Translations under genes and position numbers: made by a program
Assembly (NCBI GenBank): GCA_910587185.1
Contig: CAJULY010000013.1
Span: forward strand, 4,781 to 68,780
DNA length: 64,000 nucleotides
Direction of reading: 5' to 3'
Origin: an uncultured Muribaculaceae bacterium
GTDB taxonomy: Bacteria > Bacteroidota > Bacteroidia > Bacteroidales > Muribaculaceae
Shown: in pieces, positions 60,042 to 64,000 of the stretch
Position numbering within the stretch: the stretch's first letter is position 1
Layout of the letters: the number at the start of each line of letters is the position of its first letter
The notes under the pieces: model-generated
Seen by the model: only the letters and a program-made list of their open reading frames with translations
What the model was told of the DNA's origin: nothing
Database searches by the model: none

Positions 60042-60911
60042 ATGGTGCCTTTTTCTTCTTTTTCTCTCAATATCCACGGCAGTTTGTTCGAGTGCAAGCG
60101 ACCGCAGATAATGGGGATCGTTAATGTCACTCCCGATTCATTCTATTCAGCCTCGCGCACTTTTGAACCGGATCTTATCAGGAGACGTGTAGAATCCATG
60201 ATTGAAGATGGCGCGGATATTATTGATATAGGCGCCTATTCGTCGCGCCCGGGAGCTGATGAAGTATCGGTAGAAGAGGAATGCGACAGACTGCGTCAGG
60301 GATTGTCGGCCGTCAGGGCTGTTGCGCCTGATATTCCCGTATCAGTCGATACTTTCCGCGCATCTGTGGCCAGAATGGCAATAGGCGAGGGGGCGGACAT
60401 AATAAACGATATTTCGGGGGGCACGCTTGATCCGCTGATGTTCGATACTGTTGCGGAACTGAAAGTTCCCTACATTCTCATGCACATGCGTGGGACACCC
60501 GCCACAATGCAGACAATGTGTGATTATGAGAATGTGACGCTTGACGTAGTAAAAGAATTGAGCATGAAGCTTAACCGTCTTCAGGAACTTGGAGTCAGTG
60601 ATGTCATAGTGGATCCGGGATTCGGTTTCAGCAAGACGACTGAACAGAACTATGTGCTGATGAAAGATCTGCCTCACATAATTGATGTGCTCCGACGGCC
60701 GGTACTTGTCGGCATATCTCGGAAATCAATGCTGACAAAACCTCTCCACATCACGCCGGGAGAGGCCTTGGAAGCGACTGTCGCCTGCAATACTGTCGCG
60801 CTGCTTTCCGGAGCATCGTTCCTGAGAGTCCATGATGTCAAGGCTGCCCGTCATGCTCTTTCCGTCGTAACCTTTGTTTCTCAACCCCAGACTGTCACAT
60901 CCTGCCTATGA
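60042..60911 (+). CDS. folP: Dihydropteroate synthase
   Basis: 289 residues. MGIVNVTPDSFYSASRTFEPDLIRRRVESMIEDGADIIDIGAYSSRPGADEVSVEEE contains both pterin and pABA loops; DIINDISGGTLD, YILMHMRGTPATMQ and VDPGFGFSKTTEQN follow. It joins p-aminobenzoate to hydroxymethyl dihydropterin diphosphate in folate synthesis and is the target of sulfonamides. The next gene, cdaA, starts inside its last codon (4-base overlap). Confidence 0.95.
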   Translation: MVPFSSFSLNIHGSLFECKRPQIMGIVNVTPDSFYSASRTFEPDLIRRRVESMIEDGADIIDIGAYSSRPGADEVSVEEECDRLRQGLSAVRAVAPDIPVSVDTFRASVARMAIGEGADIINDISGGTLDPLMFDTVAELKVPYILMHMRGTPATMQTMCDYENVTLDVVKELSMKLNRLQELGVSDVIVDPGFGFSKTTEQNYVLMKDLPHIIDVLRRPVLVGISRKSMLTKPLHITPGEALEATVACNTVALLSGASFLRVHDVKAARHALSVVTFVSQPQTVTSCL

Positions 60912-61687
60912 TATCATTTTCGCTTCTGGACGCCCTTGACATACTGCTCGCGGCTGTTCTTATATTCTACATATACCGACTGATGAAGGAATCGGGAACA
61001 CTTAATGTGTTCTTCGGTCTGCTTTCTTTCATAATTGTTTGGGTAATAGCGTCGCAGATCCTCGAAATGAAACTTATCGGTACCATTCTCGATAAGTTCA
61101 TGTCCATAGGTCTGATAATCATTGTAATTCTCTTCAAGGACCAGATAAAGCGTTTCCTTGTGGAACTCGGTGACCACAAACGCTGGCGTGCGTTGCGAAG
61201 ACTTTTCCATCATTCTCGCGACGGAGCTTCTTCCGATGTGACCAAAACTTTTGTTTTCCCGATAGTATATGCGTGCATGAATATGTCGAAAACCCGCACG
61301 GGAGCTCTTATCGTCATAGAGCAGTCGGTCTCGCTCGAAGCTTACGAGCGTTCCGGCGACAGAATAGACGCGGTCATAAATTCACGCTTGATTGAAAACA
61401 TTTTTTTCAAAAATTCTCCGCTTCATGACGGAGCCATGATAATAGCTCATGACCGTATTCAGTCGGCAGGGTGCATTCTTCCTGTCAGCCATGACACGAA
61501 CATACCCCGTTCTCTCGGTCTCCGTCACCGTTCGGCTCTCGGAATATCCCAGGCCACTGATGCTCTTGCCATTGTAGTTTCAGAAGAAACAGGCTATATA
61601 TCCGTAGCGCACCGTGGAGAGCTGACAACGCGTTTGTCAACAAGTGAGCTTGAACATCGTCTTGCGCAGCTCGTTCCCGCCGACTGA
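60908..61687 (+). CDS. cdaA: Diadenylate cyclase CdaA
   Basis: 259 residues: three N-terminal membrane helices (LLDALDILLAAVLIFYIYRLM; VFFGLLSFIIVWVIASQIL; IGLIIIVILFKDQIKRFL) and a DisA_N domain with SPLHDGAMIIAHDRI (the DGA motif) and LGLRHRSALGISQATDA (the RHR motif). It makes cyclic di-AMP from two ATP. Its ATG overlaps the folP stop by 4 bases, as in many Bacteroidota, so folate and c-di-AMP synthesis genes are translationally linked here. Confidence 0.95.
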   Translation: MISFSLLDALDILLAAVLIFYIYRLMKESGTLNVFFGLLSFIIVWVIASQILEMKLIGTILDKFMSIGLIIIVILFKDQIKRFLVELGDHKRWRALRRLFHHSRDGASSDVTKTFVFPIVYACMNMSKTRTGALIVIEQSVSLEAYERSGDRIDAVINSRLIENIFFKNSPLHDGAMIIAHDRIQSAGCILPVSHDTNIPRSLGLRHRSALGISQATDALAIVVSEETGYISVAHRGELTTRLSTSELEHRLAQLVPAD

Positions 61688-61741
61688 CGCTTTTTATCCG
61701 TTTCCCTGCGAAGGAAAAACACTGAAAAAATGGCATAACCT

Positions 61742-61772
61742 TTTGTAAAGCCAAATAAAATTCCTAACTTTG
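61742..61772 (+). promoter_or_regulatory. Promoter of tRNA-Ser(GGA)
   Basis: TTTG (61742-61745), 19 bases, TAACTTTG (61765-61772), 17 bases before the tRNA. Confidence 0.7.
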
Positions 61773-61789
61773 CACTGCTAAACAGCTAA

Positions 61790-61877
61790 GGAGTGGTGCT
61801 CGAGTGGCTGAAGAGGCACGCCTGGAAAGCGTGTAGTCGCCAAAAGCGGCTCCCGAGTTCGAATCTCGGTCACTCCG
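61790..61877 (+). tRNA. tRNA-Ser (anticodon GGA)
   Basis: An 88-base cloverleaf with acceptor GGAGTGG/TCACTCC, long variable arm (GTCGCCAAAAGCGGC), T-arm GTTCGAATCTC and anticodon GGA in loop CTGGAAA. CCA is not encoded. The first gene on the left of an accessory stretch. Confidence 0.95.
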
Positions 61878-61879
61878 CT

Positions 61880-61913
61880 AAAAGAGGATGAGTCAACCGA
61901 TTCATCCTCTTTT
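61880..61913 (+). terminator. Terminator after tRNA-Ser
   Basis: AAAAGAGGATGA/TCATCCTCTTTT, 12-bp stem and T-rich tail. Confidence 0.88.
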
Positions 61914-61941
61914 GTTGTGTTTACTTCCAATCAATTTTCAC

Positions 61942-62012
61942 GGATCAGCTGCAAAAGCTTGTTGAAGTGTTAAAAAGGGATCAGCTGCAAAACCCGGTTG
62001 AATTGTTAAAAA
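61942..62012 (+). repeat. Two-unit direct repeat at the end of an ISL3-type remnant
   Basis: Two copies of a 35-base unit (GGATCAGCTGCAAAA..., period 36; 61942-61976 and 61978-62012), differing at about six places. They sit just past the transposase stop and could be the doubled end of the element. Not a CRISPR: only two units and no spacer. Confidence 0.7.
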
Positions 62013-62035
62013 ACTACCCGAGTGTAAATTTATTT

Positions 62036-62425
62036 TTAGGCGCATAACTTGGAGAGCCGGAACAGGAAGAACGGAATGTCTGTAACCCCGCGGAACTGAC
62101 TGCGGAAAGCCTTGACCTTTGCATTGAAAGATTCGGCGCCGGCATTTGTCGAGCGGTTGTTGAAATAGTTCAGAATGGTGTCATAATGGTTGCGGAATGT
62201 CTCGGTGACAGTACGGAACTGACCGCCGTCCATTCTGTCAACTTTCTCGTACCAGCGCGCAAGATTCAGACGGGCAACATCCTTGTCAACCCTCTGATTG
62301 AAGATGTCCGTAAGCTCCATGGCAAGATCGTAGGCTCTCTTCAGTTCGGGATAGAACTCAAAGATGATGTCGGCGCGCCATTGCTGCGACCTAACTACTG
62401 TAGATTTACTTTGGAGAATGTCCTA
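62036..62425 (-). pseudogene. Truncated ISL3-family transposase (C-terminal part)
   Basis: The minus-strand frame from about 62425 to the stop at 62036 reads ...RADIIFEFYPELKRAYDLAMELTDIFNQ, then ARWYEKVD, FRNHYDTILNYFNNRSTNAGAESFNAKVKAFRSQFRGV, the last third of ISL3-type DDE transposases including the final catalytic region (the NAGAESFNAKVK segment). An in-frame stop (TAG at about 62426) closes it upstream and the N-terminal two thirds, with the first catalytic Asp residues, are missing. The element is therefore dead. The longest ATG frame is 62036-62320. Confidence 0.8.
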
Positions 62426-62742
62426 TTTGACAAATGAGATTCCAAAATCTTGCGACGTTTTGTTTCTCTTAATTACGTAAAGTTTGAAAATTCCACGAGT
62501 GATTTTCCATACTAAACGATTTAATATGTTTATTTTTGATTTGTTTAATATGTTTATTTATCGTTATGTATGCGTCCGCTAGTTTTTTCAGCTGATTTTG
62601 GAGTGATCGCTCCCATTCTTCACTTGTCGCTTTTAGCATAGAAGGTTTACTAAGTGCAAACTGAATTATTTCATATGAGAAATTACCTGCAATAGTCTGA
62701 GTTAGTTTGAATGGTTTAATTGCATTCTTGACAAATGATGAT
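62426..62742. other. Island segment upstream of the deaminase promoter
   Basis: About 317 AT-rich bases. The only gene-like frame is on the minus strand (see the next entry). No promoter, tRNA or recombination site was identified, apart from duplicated TTTAATATGTTTATTT-type words near 62519-62563. Confidence 0.4.
62469..62639 (-). CDS. Possible 56-aa protein or gene remnant
   Basis: A frame of 56 codons from an ATG at 62639 (MLKATSEEWERSLQNQLKKL...), lysine-rich and probably helical. The same frame stays open upstream to about 62735, with a coherent, Lys/Phe/Thr-containing sequence (KPFKLTQTIAGNFSYEIIQFAL) but no other start, so it may be the tail of a longer, broken gene. No family recognised. 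Confidence 0.3.
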   Translation of the reverse strand: MLKATSEEWERSLQNQLKKLADAYITINKHIKQIKNKHIKSFSMENHSWNFQTLRN

Positions 62743-62750
62743 TAAATTTG
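62720..62750 (+). promoter_or_regulatory. Promoter of the deaminase/immunity unit
   Basis: TTG (62720-62722), 20 bases, TAAATTTG (62743-62750). The leader to the ATG at 62891 is about 135 bases and contains short tandem repeats. Confidence 0.6.
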
Positions 62751-62890
62751 CAGAATGAAACCACTAACTAAGACCACTAATTGAGACCATCGACTGAAAT
62801 GCCGACTCAAACCATCGACTGACATTGCTCTATACCATGGCCTATGCATGAGGCGCCCCCATAACAACAATATCCATAACAACAATCTCT

Positions 62891-63304
62891 ATGTATAAGA
62901 AAGAAGTTCATGAATATGCTCAGGAAGTCAAACGAAATGTTGAGAAAGACATAAAGCGGAACCGCCGGAAACATGCTAAATTCTGGGATTACCCGGCGTG
63001 CGTTTCCATCTGTTTCGGCAAGCGCGGTCTTTATGTGAAAGGCTACTCACATTGTCCCCGGGGAACCGTCTGGCATTCCGTTATGGAACGGGAAATGAAC
63101 CGTATTGGCATTATTGGCGAACCCACAAGATATTGCGACAATACATTGGGCAACTGCGCCGAGCAACATTCCGGCAACAATTATATGAAACAGGCCCATG
63201 AAACGAATCTCACGCGACTGAATTTTTCGCCTTCTGTCAGACCACGCACGGGGCAGGTTGTCAAACCCTGCAAAAACTGCAAGAAAATATTTCCCAATCT
63301 GTAA
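62891..63304 (+). CDS. YwqJ-like nucleic-acid/nucleotide deaminase, candidate toxin
   Basis: 137 residues. The zinc-deaminase signature is visible: NCAE (Cys89-Ala-Glu91, Cys in place of the usual His) and PCKNC (Cys127, Cys130). Upstream lie the strand ACVSICFGKRGLYVKGYSH (36-54), similar to the first strand of YwqJ-type toxin deaminases, and a helical segment HSVMEREMNRIGIIG. The first 35 residues are highly basic. No signal peptide or trafficking domain is present, so the module is not a full polymorphic toxin but could be an orphan toxin domain. The gene 6 bases downstream has the position of an immunity gene. The target (free nucleotide, DNA or RNA) is unknown; it may not be toxic at all. 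Confidence 0.72.
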   Translation: MYKKEVHEYAQEVKRNVEKDIKRNRRKHAKFWDYPACVSICFGKRGLYVKGYSHCPRGTVWHSVMEREMNRIGIIGEPTRYCDNTLGNCAEQHSGNNYMKQAHETNLTRLNFSPSVRPRTGQVVKPCKNCKKIFPNL

Positions 63305-63310
63305 TCACCC

Positions 63311-63784
63311 ATGAAATATTCCGAATCATATATGTTTTCCAAAGACATCGATTGGTTTTTCAAGATGAAAAACCAATATTCCCATGTCGCCTCTGCCGGT
63401 GGCCGCCTTCCCGCAACCGTCAATGACAGGGAAAAGCTTAGGGAAATTCAATATCAGGTATATAATTTGCCTTATCTCTATCCTGCCCGGCAAATCCGGT
63501 TCAACGACCGTTTCATCAGGCAGTTATTGTCAGAGCAAAACAACGAAGATCCCGACGCATACGAATTTTACATAGAATCATTTGTAAATTTTGCAAGAAA
63601 AGGATTCATTTCATGCGACAGGACGGTGATTGCGGACCATACCGACGATTCATATCATATCGTTTGCGCTCCGCCGTCATTCGACAATGATATTCAATTG
63701 GCAGACATACCCGTTGTCGATAACCCCGATTTCATTTTTGACATCAATCAATTCGGCATCAGGTTTCTTGAATTGATCCGATAA
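63311..63784 (+). CDS. Candidate immunity protein of the deaminase
   Basis: 157 residues, soluble, acidic in its second half (IADHTDDSYHIVCAPPSFDNDIQLADIPVVDNPDFIFD). It has no signal peptide and no motif I can name. It starts 6 bases after the deaminase stop, so both are one operon; small acidic proteins in that position are typical immunity partners. The role is inferred from place and charge only. Confidence 0.6.
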   Translation: MKYSESYMFSKDIDWFFKMKNQYSHVASAGGRLPATVNDREKLREIQYQVYNLPYLYPARQIRFNDRFIRQLLSEQNNEDPDAYEFYIESFVNFARKGFISCDRTVIADHTDDSYHIVCAPPSFDNDIQLADIPVVDNPDFIFDINQFGIRFLELIR

Positions 63785-63857
63785 CTGCAATTAAAACCGA
63801 TGCTTACCCAAAATCAGTCGTTTGAAAAATATCCCGACCTCAATGCTCTATAAAAGA

Positions 63858-63892
63858 GGCTGTGCCGTAAAAACTTCAATTACGACACAGCC
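63858..63892 (-). terminator. Terminator of the gene entering from the right
   Basis: GGCTGTGTCGTAA pairs with TTACGGCACAGCC (one mismatch) and is followed by TCTTTTATA on the minus strand. It may also stop the immunity operon from the left. Confidence 0.8.
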
Positions 63893-63937
63893 CTCCAGAT
63901 ATTCCTTATGTAATTTATGACGGAATTTTTCTTTCGC

Positions 63938-64000
63938 TTAGTTTCCGATTGCATTTTTGATTGAATCGACGATGTAGCGGACATCTTCGTCGGTGACGTA
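63938..64000 (-). CDS. C-terminus of a gene cut by the window edge
   Basis: Twenty codons and a stop on the minus strand: YVTDEDVRYIVDSIKNAIGN. The sequence resembles the final helix of some PLP-dependent aminotransferases and lyases (a TDEDVxYIVDSI tail), but too little is present to name it. The terminator at 63858-63892 lies 45 bases past the stop, supporting a real gene end. Confidence 0.7.
   Translation of the reverse strand, partial: YVTDEDVRYIVDSIKNAIGN

Noticed and set aside
61942..62012. Repeat pair considered as a CRISPR remnant
   Set aside because: Only two units, directly adjacent without a spacer, next to a transposase remnant and no cas gene.
61790..64000. Integrative element using tRNA-Ser as attachment site
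   Set aside because: No duplicate of the tRNA 3' end and no integrase is visible to the right edge; the element border may lie outside the window.

Overview
The window looks like a chromosomal segment of a Bacteroidales bacterium, possibly of the Muribaculaceae type; the family-level guess is inference. Evidence: many promoters match the Bacteroidota -7 box TAnnTTTG (often with TTG/TTTG 19-20 bases upstream), the proteins are typical of the phylum (UpxY antiterminator, Na+-NQR, two large ExbD proteins with TonB, DUF4252, DUF3332, long PurM-like protein), and Shine-Dalgarno sequences are inconspicuous. No rRNA gene, CRISPR array or complete prophage is visible.

Layout. 1-5927 (minus): start of an AT-rich surface polysaccharide locus: upxY antiterminator, an unrecognised 264-aa protein, ugd, a UDP-glucuronate 4-epimerase, a TupA-like ATP-grasp protein and a flippase cut by the window edge. 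5928-6594: its control region, with a 31-bp inverted repeat around a 172-bp segment. The only good promoter box in that segment points away from the locus, as in a phase-variable promoter locked OFF. 6595-16063: tRNA(CAT), MalY/PatB aminotransferase, MATE exporter, DUF3737 beta-helix protein, secreted hydrolase plus PQQ-propeller lipoprotein, C1 peptidase, acyltransferase, Crp/Fnr regulator. 16104-18526: NfnA/NfnB-like pair. 18541-18899: dispersed repeat. 18906-21621: cls and the rpsF-rpsR-rplI operon. 22112-24425: two ECF sigma systems. 24481-26487: prenyl diphosphate synthase and TatD hydrolase, led by a second copy of the repeat. 26488-27921: membrane-anchored HTH regulator and a small secreted protein. 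28164-34061: nqrABCDEF. 34236-37700: exbB, two exbD, tonB. 37797-38964: GC-rich cassette with a terminase-like gene between GTCCGAC repeat arrays. 38993-50525: Na+ symporter, VanZ-GNAT fusion, fabD, tatA-tatC, GNATs, MFS, SIMPL lipoprotein, an ECF/anti-sigma/DUF4252/GNAT operon, rarA and a small membrane protein. 50551-59965: PstS-like lipoprotein, TPR protein, cdsA, purM, MltF-like transglycosylase, DUF3332, gpmA, ilvA, crcB. 60042-61687: folP-cdaA. 61790-63784: accessory island after tRNA-Ser(GGA), with an ISL3-type transposase remnant and a two-gene unit that resembles a YwqJ-type deaminase toxin with its immunity partner. 63938-64000: tail of another minus-strand gene.

How they work together. 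Most of the window is housekeeping: envelope energisation (Na+ pump, TonB system, Na+ symporter), envelope building (cdsA, cls, Tat, transglycosylase), translation, folate and c-di-AMP. The variable parts are the switchable polysaccharide locus, the repeat elements, the terminase-like cassette and the deaminase island.
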